Shown: one piece after another, positions 1 to 9,252 of the stretch
Layout of the letters: the number at the start of each line of letters is the position of its first letter
Position numbering within the stretch: the stretch's first letter is position 1
NCBI RefSeq assembly: GCF_003020125.1
Contig: NZ_PYFW01000001.1
Location: 1,178,001 to 1,242,000 of the forward strand
Direction: 5' to 3'
Length of the DNA stretch: 64,000 bases
Source: Bradyrhizobium sp. MOS003
GTDB lineage: Bacteria; Pseudomonadota; Alphaproteobacteria; Rhizobiales; Xanthobacteraceae
Notes under the pieces: generated by a model
Seen by the model: the letters and a program-made list of their open reading frames with translations, nothing else
Databases searched by the model: none
What the model was told of the DNA's origin: nothing
Program-made: the position numbers and the translations under genes

Positions 1-268
1 CGTGGCGCTATCGCAGATCGACAATGTCAGCCCCAATCTCGGCCAGAGCTACATCATCGACAGCTTCATGGTCGTGGTGTTCGGCGGCGTCGGCAATCTC
101 TGGGGCACGCTGGTCGGCGCCTTCACGCTCGGCATCGCCAACAAGTTCCTGGAGCCGGTCGCCGGCGCCGTGCTCGGCAAAATCGCGATCCTCGTTCTCA
201 TCATCCTGTTCATTCAAAAGCGCCCGCGCGGACTGTTCGCGCTCAAGGGCCGTGCGGTGGAAGCATGA
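1..268 (+). CDS. urtB: Urea ABC transporter permease UrtB, C-terminal part (runs off the left edge)
   Basis: The last roughly 88 residues of an inner-membrane permease of the branched-chain amino acid/urea (LivH-like) family. The visible part holds hydrophobic segments, the FGGVGNLWGTLVGA loop typical of this family, and a basic KRPRGLF tail. The true start lies outside the window. The stop overlaps the start of urtC by an ATGA junction, so translation is coupled. The assignment to urea rather than amino acids rests on the urtCDE-ureDABC genes that follow. In the family, UrtB and UrtC form the channel through which the UrtDE ATPases drive urea uptake. Confidence 0.9.
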   Translation, partial: VALSQIDNVSPNLGQSYIIDSFMVVVFGGVGNLWGTLVGAFTLGIANKFLEPVAGAVLGKIAILVLIILFIQKRPRGLFALKGRAVEA

Positions 269-1431
269 CCCCTCACATGCTGACGCGATCGCTGGACCGC
301 AGTGCGACGATCTTCCTGGCCGTCGTCGCGGCCTGCGGCATCCTGATCCCGCTCTCCAATTTGCTGCTGCCCGCGGGCTCGTTCCTGCAGGTGCCGACCT
401 ATCTCGTCGCGCTCTGGGGCAAATATGTCTGTTACGCGATCCTCGCGCTTTCGATCGATTTGATCTGGGGCTATTGCGGCATTCTCTCGCTCGGCCATGG
501 CGCCTTCTTCGCGCTCGGCGGTTATGCGATGGGCATGTACCTGATGCGGCAGATCGGCACCCGCGGCGTCTACGGCAACCCTGTTCTGCCCGACTTCATG
601 GTGTTCCTGAATTATTCGAAGCTGCCCTGGACCTGGTACGGCTTCGACATGTTCTGGTTCGCCGCGCTGATGGTGCTGGTCGTGCCCGGCCTGCTCGCCT
701 TCTGCTTCGGCTGGCTCGCATTCCGCTCCCGCGTCACAGGCGTGTATCTCTCGATCATCACGCAGGCGATGACCTATGCGCTGCTGCTTGCCTTCTTCCG
801 CAACGATTTCGGCTTCGGCGGCAACAACGGCCTGACCGACTTCAAGGACATCCTCGGCTTCAACGTGCAGGCCGAGGGCACCCGCGCGGCGCTGTTCGCG
901 CTGAGCTGCCTGGCGCTGATCGCGGGCTTCCTAATCTGCCGTGCGATCGTCTCCTCCAAGCTCGGCAAGGTGCTGATCGCGGTGCGTGATGCGGAGTCGC
1001 GCACGCGCTTCCTCGGTTACCGCGTCGAATCCTACAAGCTGTTCGTGTTCACGGTGTCTGCCTGCATGGCCGGGGTCGCCGGCGCGCTCTACGTGCCGCA
1101 GGTCGGCATCATCAATCCATCCGAATTCGCGCCCGGCAATTCGATCGAGGCGGTGATCTGGGTCGCCGTCGGCGGCCGCGGCACGCTGGTCGGTGCCGCG
1201 CTCGGCGCCGTCGTCGTCAACTACGCCAAGACGTTCTTCACCTCGGGCGTGCTGGCGCCGTACTGGCTGTTCATGCTGGGCGCGATGTTCATCCTGGTGA
1301 CGCTGCTGCTGCCGAAGGGCATCGTCGGCACCTTCAATGCGTGGTGGGACTCCTCGAAGGAGAAACGCGCCGCGACCATGGCGAGTGCCGCGGCCGAGGA
1401 CGGCGTCATCGAACCGAAGATGGCGGAGTAG
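265..1431 (+). CDS. urtC: Urea ABC transporter permease UrtC
   Basis: A 388-residue inner-membrane permease of the LivM family, the usual size for UrtC. It has many hydrophobic segments, an N-terminal extension, and the conserved cytoplasmic AVRDAESRTRFLGYRVESYK loop that contacts the ATPases. Near the C terminus it carries the GGRGTLVGAALGA motif shared with UrtB. The start is chosen because its ATG overlaps the urtB stop (ATGA). The urtD start follows 6 bases after the stop. The role, forming the urea pore with UrtB, follows from family and context. Confidence 0.93.
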   Translation: MTPHMLTRSLDRSATIFLAVVAACGILIPLSNLLLPAGSFLQVPTYLVALWGKYVCYAILALSIDLIWGYCGILSLGHGAFFALGGYAMGMYLMRQIGTRGVYGNPVLPDFMVFLNYSKLPWTWYGFDMFWFAALMVLVVPGLLAFCFGWLAFRSRVTGVYLSIITQAMTYALLLAFFRNDFGFGGNNGLTDFKDILGFNVQAEGTRAALFALSCLALIAGFLICRAIVSSKLGKVLIAVRDAESRTRFLGYRVESYKLFVFTVSACMAGVAGALYVPQVGIINPSEFAPGNSIEAVIWVAVGGRGTLVGAALGAVVVNYAKTFFTSGVLAPYWLFMLGAMFILVTLLLPKGIVGTFNAWWDSSKEKRAATMASAAAEDGVIEPKMAE

Positions 1432-1437
1432 GCGCAC

Positions 1438-2199
1438 ATGAACGTCATGGACAACCGCGCCACCTCCGCGATGCTCTATCTCGACGGCGTGCACGTCTCG
1501 TTCGACGGCTTCCACGCCATCAACAATCTGTCGCTGACGCTCGAGCCCGGCGAGATGCGTGCCATCATCGGCCCGAACGGGGCCGGCAAGACCACGATGA
1601 TGGACATCATCACCGGCAAGACCAAGCCCGACGAGGGCACGGTGCTGTTCGATGGCGTCACCGATCTGACACGGCTGGACGAGACCCGCATCGCCGAGCT
1701 GGGCATCGGCCGCAAATTCCAGAAGCCGACCGTGTTCGAGAGCCAGACCGTGCAGGACAATCTCCTGCTCGCGCTCAATGTCGATCACAGTGTCAAGGGC
1801 ACACTGTTCTGGCGCGGCAGCAAGGCCGAGGCAGGGCGGATCGACAGGGTGCTGGAGACCATCCGTCTCACCGAGGCGCGCAACCGCCTCGCCGGCAGCC
1901 TCAGCCACGGCCAGAAGCAGTGGCTCGAGATCGGCATGCTGCTCGCACAGGACCCAAAACTGCTCCTGGTCGACGAGCCGGTCGCGGGAATGACCGACGT
2001 CGAGACGCATCTGACCGCCGAGCTGCTGAAAGAGATCAACAAGACCCACACCGTGATGGTGGTCGAGCACGACATGACGTTCGTGCGCGAACTCGGGGTC
2101 AAGGTGACCTGCCTGCACGAGGGCACGGTGCTCGCGGAAGGAACCATCGACCAGGTCTCGTCCAACGAGCGGGTCATCGAAGTCTATCTGGGGCGCTGA
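1438..2199 (+). CDS. urtD: Urea ABC transporter ATP-binding protein UrtD
   Basis: A 253-residue ABC ATPase of the LivG type. It has a Walker A motif GPNGAGKT near residue 46, a signature LSHGQKQ (a variant of LSGGQ), a Walker B LLLVDEPVAGM and a switch His in VVEHD. UrtD works with UrtE on the cytoplasmic face of UrtBC. It sits 6 bases after urtC and 4 bases before urtE, so it is part of one transcript. A second ATG (codon 4) is possible as the start. Confidence 0.93.
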   Translation: MNVMDNRATSAMLYLDGVHVSFDGFHAINNLSLTLEPGEMRAIIGPNGAGKTTMMDIITGKTKPDEGTVLFDGVTDLTRLDETRIAELGIGRKFQKPTVFESQTVQDNLLLALNVDHSVKGTLFWRGSKAEAGRIDRVLETIRLTEARNRLAGSLSHGQKQWLEIGMLLAQDPKLLLVDEPVAGMTDVETHLTAELLKEINKTHTVMVVEHDMTFVRELGVKVTCLHEGTVLAEGTIDQVSSNERVIEVYLGR

Positions 2200-2203
2200 G
2201 CTA

Positions 2204-2899
2204 ATGCTTGAGGTCAAGGACATCAACCTGTTCTACGGCGCGGCGCAGGCGCTGCGCGGCGTCTCGATCGCGGCCGAGCCCGGCAAGGTCACTTGCGTGC
2301 TGGGGCGCAACGGCGTCGGCAAGACCTCGCTCTTGCGCGCCATGGTCGGGCAATATCCAATCTCCTCAGGGGCGATCGTGTTCGATGGAAGTGATATCAC
2401 CGGCCTGAAGCCCTATGAGCGTGCGCGCAAGGGCATCGGCTTCGTGCCGCAGGGCCGCGAGATCTTCCCGCTGCTGACGGTCGAGGAGAACCTCAAGACC
2501 GGCTTCGGTCCGCTCAAGCGCCAGGACAAGAACATTCCGGACGACGTGTTCTCGCTTTTTCCGGTGCTGCAATCCATGCTCGGGCGGCGCGGTGGCGATC
2601 TCTCCGGCGGGCAGCAGCAGCAACTCGCGATCGGTCGCGCGCTGGTGATGCGTCCGAAATTGCTGCTGCTCGACGAGCCGACCGAGGGCATCCAGCCCTC
2701 GATCATCAAGGACATCGGCCGCGCCATTTCGTATCTGCGCAACCTCGGCAACATCGCCATCGTGCTGGTCGAACAATATCTCGACTTTGCCTGCGAACTC
2801 GGCGACAGTTTTGCCGTGATGGATCGCGGCGCGGTGAAGTTCACCTGCGATCGCGCCAATTTGGACGCGAGCGAGATCAGCCGCCAGATGGCGCTGTAA
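2204..2899 (+). CDS. urtE: Urea ABC transporter ATP-binding protein UrtE
   Basis: A 231-residue ABC ATPase of the LivF type. It has Walker A GRNGVGKT near residue 35, the signature LSGGQQQQLAIGRAL and Walker B LLLLDEPTEGIQPS. This is the second ATPase of the urea importer. The stop is only 31 bases before ureD, so transporter and urease genes are probably cotranscribed, joining uptake to hydrolysis. The urea-binding protein UrtA would lie upstream of the window. Confidence 0.93.
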   Translation: MLEVKDINLFYGAAQALRGVSIAAEPGKVTCVLGRNGVGKTSLLRAMVGQYPISSGAIVFDGSDITGLKPYERARKGIGFVPQGREIFPLLTVEENLKTGFGPLKRQDKNIPDDVFSLFPVLQSMLGRRGGDLSGGQQQQLAIGRALVMRPKLLLLDEPTEGIQPSIIKDIGRAISYLRNLGNIAIVLVEQYLDFACELGDSFAVMDRGAVKFTCDRANLDASEISRQMAL

Positions 2900-2930
2900 G
2901 CATTCTGCCGCGACCGGCTGGGGGAGGCGG

Positions 2931-3761
2931 ATGCGGAGCGACGTTTCGGTCATGTCAGGGGTTTTCGAGGCGAACCGTGCCCGCGGCGCGGTGCGCTTCG
3001 ACGTCCATGCGCGTGACGGCGTGACGCGGCGCGGCGTCTTGCATGAATCCGGCTCGCTGCGCGTGCGCTTTCCCTCGCCGGAAGGCGAGGGATTGTCCGG
3101 CGTGTTCGTCAACACGGCCGGCGGCGTCGCGGGAGGGGACAGTTTCGAGATCGACATCGCAGCGGGCGAGCGCTCGCGCCTGACCTTGACGACGGCGGCG
3201 GCCGAAAAGGTCTATCGCGCGCCGGGAGCGGCAGCGCAGCTCAATATTTCCTTGAAAATCGCCGCGGGCGCGCATCTCGGCTGGCTGCCGCAGGAGACCA
3301 TCCTGTTCGATCGCGCCCGGGTCCATCGCCGCTTCGATATCGAGCTCGACGAGACCGCCTCGCTTCTGCTGTGCGAGATCGTCGTGTTCGGCCGCACCGC
3401 CATGGGCGAGCGGATGGAGCAGGGGGAATTCGTCGACCGCTGGCGGCTGCGGCGCGGTGGCAGGCTGGTGTTCGCCGAGACCGTCAGGCTCGACGGCAAT
3501 ATCGGCGCAAAACTTGGGCGGTCGGCGGTGGCGAAGGGCGGCGCGGCGATCGGCACGGCGCTGATCGTCCCCGGCGACGAGGCCCTCGTCGACCGCATCC
3601 GCGAAGCCGCGGACTCGTTCTCCGGCGAGGTGGGAATCTCCGCCTGGAATGGATTTGCAATGGCGCGGTTCTGTGCCCAAGATGCGGCGCGCTTGCGTGC
3701 CGACATGATGGCCGTGCTGGCGCGTACCGGTGCCGCGCTGCCGCGACTCTGGTTGAATTGA
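2931..3761 (+). CDS. ureD: Urease accessory protein UreD
   Basis: A 276-residue cytoplasmic urease chaperone of the UreD/UreH family. Family features include the NTAGGVAGGD segment near residue 63, the TTAAAEKVYR block, the LPQETILFD block, and a C-terminal region with ARTGAALPRLW. UreD binds apo-urease and, with UreF and UreG, delivers nickel and CO2 to the active site. The start at 2931 is supported by a strong GGGGGAGG ribosome-binding site just upstream; a second ATG at 2952 is less well placed. It is the first urease gene, as in most rhizobial clusters. Confidence 0.92.
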   Translation: MRSDVSVMSGVFEANRARGAVRFDVHARDGVTRRGVLHESGSLRVRFPSPEGEGLSGVFVNTAGGVAGGDSFEIDIAAGERSRLTLTTAAAEKVYRAPGAAAQLNISLKIAAGAHLGWLPQETILFDRARVHRRFDIELDETASLLLCEIVVFGRTAMGERMEQGEFVDRWRLRRGGRLVFAETVRLDGNIGAKLGRSAVAKGGAAIGTALIVPGDEALVDRIREAADSFSGEVGISAWNGFAMARFCAQDAARLRADMMAVLARTGAALPRLWLN

Positions 3762-3785
3762 AGTGTTGAACGGAAGAGATTTCGC

Positions 3786-4088
3786 ATGAACCTGTCTCCC
3801 CGCGAAAAGGACAAGCTTCTGATCTCGATGGCGGCGATCGTGGCCCGCCGAAGGCTCGATCGCGGCGTCAAGCTCAACCATCCCGAGGCGATCGCGATCA
3901 TCTCCGATTTCATCCTCGAAGGCGCGCGCGACGGCCGCACCGTCGCCGAGCTGATGCAATCCGGCGCGCAGGTCCTGACTCGCGACCAGGTGATGCCGGG
4001 AATCCCCGAGATGATCCACGACATCCAGGTCGAGGCGACATTTCCGGACGGCACCAAGCTCGTCACCGTGCACGAGCCGATCAGGTAG
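3786..4088 (+). CDS. ureA: Urease subunit gamma
   Basis: A 100-residue urease gamma subunit, exactly the usual length. It begins [12 protein letters not shown] and carries the conserved [15 protein letters not shown] and [19 protein letters not shown] segments. It forms the small structural subunit of the (alpha-beta-gamma)3 cytoplasmic urease. It lies 24 bases after ureD and 11 bases before ureB, so it is cotranscribed with both. Confidence 0.97.
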   Translation: MNLSPREKDKLLISMAAIVARRRLDRGVKLNHPEAIAIISDFILEGARDGRTVAELMQSGAQVLTRDQVMPGIPEMIHDIQVEATFPDGTKLVTVHEPIR

Positions 4089-4099
4089 GAGCAAGACGC

Positions 4100-4405
4100 A
4101 TGATCCCCGGCGAACTCTTCATCCAGGACGGCGAGATCGAGCTCAATGCCGGCCGCAAGACCGTGACGCTGACGGTCGCCAACACCGGCGACCGCCCGAT
4201 TCAGGTCGGCTCGCACTACCATTTCTTCGAGACCAACCCCGCGTTGAAGTTCGACCGCAAGAAGGCTCGCGGCATGCGCCTCGACATCGCCGCCGGCACC
4301 GCCGTCCGCTTCGAGCCCGGCCAGACCCGCGACGTGCAACTCGTCGCCGTGGCGGGGAAGAAGATGATTTACGGTTTCCGTGGCGACGTGATGGGGAAGC
4401 TGTGA
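4100..4405 (+). CDS. ureB: Urease subunit beta
   Basis: A 101-residue urease beta subunit. The diagnostic segments are MIPGELF at the start, [19 protein letters not shown] in the middle, and [12 protein letters not shown] toward the end. It joins UreA and UreC in the holoenzyme. A GGAG ribosome-binding site precedes the ATG. The gap to ureC is 67 bases and contains no separate promoter that I can recognise. Confidence 0.97.
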   Translation: MIPGELFIQDGEIELNAGRKTVTLTVANTGDRPIQVGSHYHFFETNPALKFDRKKARGMRLDIAAGTAVRFEPGQTRDVQLVAVAGKKMIYGFRGDVMGKL

Positions 4406-4472
4406 GCGCAAAAACTCCCCAAGGGGCGCGGCGTAGGCTCGCTGAAGAATTCAAACGCAATCGGGGCTCGTG

Positions 4473-6188
<1,716 letters not shown>

Positions 6189-6315
6189 AATAGCGCCTCA
6201 ACGCATGTCATGGCGCTTGTCCGGGGGGCGGCTTTTCCGGTTTTGCGTTCGATCCCGGCTGGTCTAATGTCCCGCCCGCCATCGAACCCTAAAAGAAAAG
6301 CCGGGAGGATTTCTC

Positions 6316-6615
6316 GTGATCTACGTCGTTGCCACCCTGACCATCAAGCCCGAGACGCGCGCCGAATTCATTGCAGCCGCCACCGCCTGCATCAAGGAGA
6401 CGCGGAAAGAGCCTGGCAATATCGCCTATGATATGCATGAGAGCGTCACCGACCCTGCCAAGATGGTGTTCGTCGAGCAGTGGGAGAATGCCGAGGCGCT
6501 GGTGCCGCATCGCGGCATGGAGCACATGAAGACCTTTGGCCGCGTCGCGGTGAAGTGCTTTACGGCCCCGCCGAAGATCGAAGTGATCACGCCCGAGAAG
6601 GTCGATGTCCGCTAA
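6316..6615 (+). CDS. ABM-domain protein (putative quinol monooxygenase-like), copy 1
   Basis: A 99-residue protein of the dimeric alpha/beta-barrel, antibiotic biosynthesis monooxygenase (ABM/YgiN) type. It begins with the strand MIYVVATLTIKPETR and has the family features of a central NIAYDMHES strand and FVEQWENAEAL. The GTG start is supported by a GGGAGGA ribosome-binding site. It is a tandem paralogue of the next gene: both are 99 residues with the same MIYV start and KPE motif. Its place between ureC and ureE suggests cotranscription with urease. No function in urea metabolism is known to me. Confidence 0.75.
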   Translation: MIYVVATLTIKPETRAEFIAAATACIKETRKEPGNIAYDMHESVTDPAKMVFVEQWENAEALVPHRGMEHMKTFGRVAVKCFTAPPKIEVITPEKVDVR

Positions 6616-6638
6616 CAAGAACAACAGGGAATAACCCC

Positions 6639-6938
6639 ATGATCTACGTCATCGCCACCACGCCCATGAAGCCGGAGAACAAAGACGACTTCATCAAGGG
6701 GCACAAGGCCTGCACCGTCGAGACCCTCAAGGAGAAGGGCTGCATCTCCTATGACGGCAATGTCAGCGTCAACAACCCCAATCTGTACGTAGTGGTCGAG
6801 CGCTGGGAGACCCGCGACGATCTCACCGCACATGCCAAGGCGCCGCACATGAAGGTTTGGCGCGAATATTCCGCGCAGATGAAGACAGCGCCGACGGTGA
6901 TCGAGATCATCAGCGACGGCAAGGTCGAGAAGCTCTGA
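6639..6938 (+). CDS. ABM-domain protein (putative quinol monooxygenase-like), copy 2
   Basis: A 99-residue ABM/YgiN-type protein starting MIYVIATTPMKPENK, collinear over its whole length with the preceding gene. Conserved positions include the KACTVETLKEKGCISYD strand and the VVVERWETRDDL strand. It begins 23 bases after copy 1 and ends 10 bases before ureE, so both copies lie in the urease transcript. The pair arose by local duplication and has since diverged clearly. The substrate is unknown. Confidence 0.75.
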   Translation: MIYVIATTPMKPENKDDFIKGHKACTVETLKEKGCISYDGNVSVNNPNLYVVVERWETRDDLTAHAKAPHMKVWREYSAQMKTAPTVIEIISDGKVEKL

Positions 6939-6948
6939 GGTATAGCGC

Positions 6949-7605
6949 ATGATCCGGGCGACGCAGGTCAGGGGACAACACCGCTTCACGGACGCGCCAG
7001 CGGATACGGTCGTGCTCGATTTCGACGACCGGCACCGCCGCCGCATGGCCATGACGGGGACGCGCGGCCTCGAATTCCTGCTCGATCTGGAGAATGCCGT
7101 TGCGCTGCGCGGCGGCGATGCGCTGGTGCTGGAGGACGGCCGGCTCGTCGAGGTGGTCGCGGCGCCCGAGCCGTTGCTCGAGATCCGCGGCCGCGATCCG
7201 CACCACCTCGTCCGCGTCGGCTGGCACCTCGGCAACCGCCATCTGCCGACGCAGATCATGGCCAAGGCCTTGCGCATCCGCCGCGATCACGTCATCGAGG
7301 CGATGGTGAAGGGTCTCGGCGCGCGCGTCATCGAGATCGAAGCGCCATTCGATCCTGAAGGTGGCGCCTATGCCGACGCCGGCCATGCGCATGGACACGT
7401 CGACCATGCGCATCATGATCACGGACATCATCATGACCATGGTCACGATCACGATCACCATGATCATCAGAGTCACGATCATCACGCTCACGACCACCAC
7501 CCTCACGATCATGCCGCGCATGATCACGGCCACCATCACCACGACGAGCATTGCGACCATCCCGACCATCACCACGGCCACAAGCATGCTCATGACCACA
7601 AATGA
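6949..7605 (+). CDS. ureE: Urease accessory protein UreE with long histidine-rich tail
   Basis: A 218-residue nickel metallochaperone. The N-terminal 140 residues carry the UreE fold, including [25 protein letters not shown] and the [17 protein letters not shown] metal-site region. The last 78 or so residues are about half histidine, alternating with Asp, Gly and Ala. Such tails bind several nickel ions and may serve for storage. The tail is longer than in many UreE proteins. The ureF start lies within the end of this gene, in another frame. Confidence 0.95.
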   Translation: MIRATQVRGQHRFTDAPADTVVLDFDDRHRRRMAMTGTRGLEFLLDLENAVALRGGDALVLEDGRLVEVVAAPEPLLEIRGRDPHHLVRVGWHLGNRHLPTQIMAKALRIRRDHVIEAMVKGLGARVIEIEAPFDPEGGAYADAGHAHGHVDHAHHDHGHHHDHGHDHDHHDHQSHDHHAHDHHPHDHAAHDHGHHHHDEHCDHPDHHHGHKHAHDHK

Positions 7606-8314
7606 GCCGGTCGCGGCCTGCGACCTCGCCGAGCGCGAGGCAGCGGCGCTGTACCGGCTGATGACCTGGCTGTCGCCGGCATTCCCGGTCGGCGGTTTCT
7701 CCTATTCCAGCGGCATCGAATGGGCGGTCGAGGTCGGCGACATCGTCGATACGGCCACGCTGGCCGACTGGCTCGAAGCGATGCTCGGCGATGGCTCCGG
7801 CTTTTGCGACGCGACGTTCCTGGTCCACGCCTATCGTGCCGCCGAGGCGGGCGAGGAGGCCAATTTAGGCGATATCGCCGAGCTCTCCGCGGCCATGGTG
7901 CCGTCCCGCGAGCGGCAGCTGGAAACGAGCTCGCAGGGCCGCGCCTTCATCGACATCTCCCGGGCAGCATGGGATGCAGACGGCCTGGATGCCATGGTTG
8001 CGGCATGCCGCACGCCGCTGGTCTATCCCGTCGCCGTCGGCGTGGTCGCAGCCATGCACGGCGTGCCGCTGGCGCCGACACTGCACGCCTTCCTGCATGC
8101 GCTGGTCTCGAACTGGATCTCTGCGGCCAGCCGGCTCATTCCGCTCGGTCAGACCGACAGCCAGCGCGTGCTGGTGAGGCTGGAAGCGGCCGTCGCCGCC
8201 ACCGCCAATCGTGCGCTGAATGCGACATTGGACGATCTCGGCGGCGCGACCTTCCGTGCCGATCTCGCCAGTCTGCGGCACGAGACGCAATATACGCGAC
8301 TGTTCCGGTCGTGA
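7592..8314 (+). CDS. ureF: Urease accessory protein UreF
   Basis: A 240-residue all-helical urease chaperone. Family motifs are [21 protein letters not shown] near the N terminus and the C-terminal [11 protein letters not shown]. It binds UreD and recruits UreG to apo-urease. The reading frame stays open far upstream through the repetitive ureE tail, but that part is a shadow. The ATG at 7592, or the one at 7586, gives the normal protein and overlaps ureE by about 14 to 20 bases, which implies translational coupling. Confidence 0.93.
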   Translation: MTTNEPVAACDLAEREAAALYRLMTWLSPAFPVGGFSYSSGIEWAVEVGDIVDTATLADWLEAMLGDGSGFCDATFLVHAYRAAEAGEEANLGDIAELSAAMVPSRERQLETSSQGRAFIDISRAAWDADGLDAMVAACRTPLVYPVAVGVVAAMHGVPLAPTLHAFLHALVSNWISAASRLIPLGQTDSQRVLVRLEAAVAATANRALNATLDDLGGATFRADLASLRHETQYTRLFRS

Positions 8315-8350
8315 GCGGTGCGGCCTTCGAATCGAGAAAGAGCGAATCAC

Positions 8351-8974
8351 ATGTCGAAATCTCACGGCCCCTTGCGTGTCGGCGTCGGCGGCCCGGTCGG
8401 ATCGGGCAAGACGGCGCTGATGGACCTGCTCTGCAAGACCATGCGCGAGCGCTATGACATCGCCGCGATCACCAACGACATCTACACCAAATGGGATGCG
8501 GAATTCCTGGTGCGTTCGGGCTCGCTGACGCCGGATCGCATTGCCGGCGTCGAGACCGGCGGTTGCCCGCACACCGCAATCCGCGAGGACGCCTCGATGA
8601 ATCTCGCCGCGGTTGCGGACATGCGGGCGAAATTTCCCGGGCTCGACCTCGTGCTCATCGAGTCCGGCGGCGACAATCTCGCTGCCACTTTTTCCCCGGA
8701 GCTCGCCGACCTCACCATCTACGTCATCGACGTCGCCGCGGGCGACAAGATCCCGTCCAAGGGCGGTCCCGGCATCACCCGGTCCGACCTGCTGGTCATC
8801 AACAAGATCGACCTCGCACCCCATGTCGGAGCCTCCCTGGAGAAGATGGACATCGACGCCAGGCGCATGCGCGGCGAGCGACCCTTCGTCATGACCAACC
8901 TGAAGAAGAGCGAGGGCCTTGACCGCATTGTCGGCTTCATCGAGGCCAAAGGCGGCTTGAAACGGGCGGGCTGA
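8351..8974 (+). CDS. ureG: Urease accessory GTPase UreG
   Basis: A 207-residue SIMIBI-class GTPase that powers nickel insertion into urease. The P-loop [11 protein letters not shown] is near residue 12. The nickel-binding region and the base-recognition motif [16 protein letters not shown] are intact. The ATG at 8351 is chosen because [15 protein letters not shown] is the usual beginning; a GTG at 8318 would add 11 unlikely residues. It is the last gene of the urea cluster. Confidence 0.96.
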   Translation: MSKSHGPLRVGVGGPVGSGKTALMDLLCKTMRERYDIAAITNDIYTKWDAEFLVRSGSLTPDRIAGVETGGCPHTAIREDASMNLAAVADMRAKFPGLDLVLIESGGDNLAATFSPELADLTIYVIDVAAGDKIPSKGGPGITRSDLLVINKIDLAPHVGASLEKMDIDARRMRGERPFVMTNLKKSEGLDRIVGFIEAKGGLKRAG

Positions 8975-9252
8975 CGGCGCGACGACTTGGCGCATGCCCT
9001 TTTCGGCGTTAACCGTAAGGCCAGGCCGCAACCGCGGCCAGGCCGCAACCGCGGAACAAATTTCGGACACGGCGATTGACTACCTCCGGAGCCCGGGCAA
9101 GTCGTCCCGGTCAGACCATCGGCCGGACGGATTAAGCTTTTCAGGCGACCCACGTTGCGTACCGATGTCTCCTCCCTCATTATCTCTGCCAGCGGGGTTT
9201 GCCCCGTTTCGGCACGTGGCCGTTCGAGCGGCGTTGATATGTCCCTTGTTTA
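8975..9252. other. Intergenic region between ureG and a histidine kinase gene
   Basis: These 278 bases hold no convincing gene. They contain a 17-bp direct repeat (9019-9054) and a CTCCTCCCT stretch near 9168. A weak hairpin CGGGG-TTTG-CCCCG followed by three T lies at 9193-9209. The hairpin could end the urease transcript, but the T-run is poor. Confidence 0.4.
9019..9054. repeat. Short tandem direct repeat, 17-bp unit, two copies
   Basis: The unit GGCCAGGCCGCAACCGC occurs twice in direct succession (9019-9035 and 9036-9052), with two more matching bases after it. It lies 45 bases after the ureG stop. No function is evident; polymerase slippage is the simplest origin. Confidence 0.9.

Noticed and set aside
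931..2226. Long open frame on the minus strand antisense to urtC and urtD
   Set aside because: The high GC content keeps the opposite strand free of stops. Its product is His/Asp/Arg-rich without any domain, whereas the plus strand encodes intact ABC transporter genes.
7361..7591. N-terminal extension of UreF rich in Met, Ile and Thr
   Set aside because: It is the ureE histidine tract read in another frame. UreF homology begins only after 7592.
7370..7600. Repetitive tract that might be a CRISPR-like or satellite array
   Set aside because: The short repeats are codons for His and Asp in ureE. There are no spacers of constant length and no cas genes.
9053..9080. GGAAC followed at 16 bases by GATT upstream of the histidine kinase
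   Set aside because: Two mismatches in the -10 element and a distance of about 180 bases to the gene make an EcfG promoter unlikely.
9161..9209. CTCCTCCCT stretch and hairpin before the kinase gene as a second small RNA
   Set aside because: The only strong stem is five pairs with three T after it, and no promoter is visible. The evidence is much weaker than at 59287-59393.
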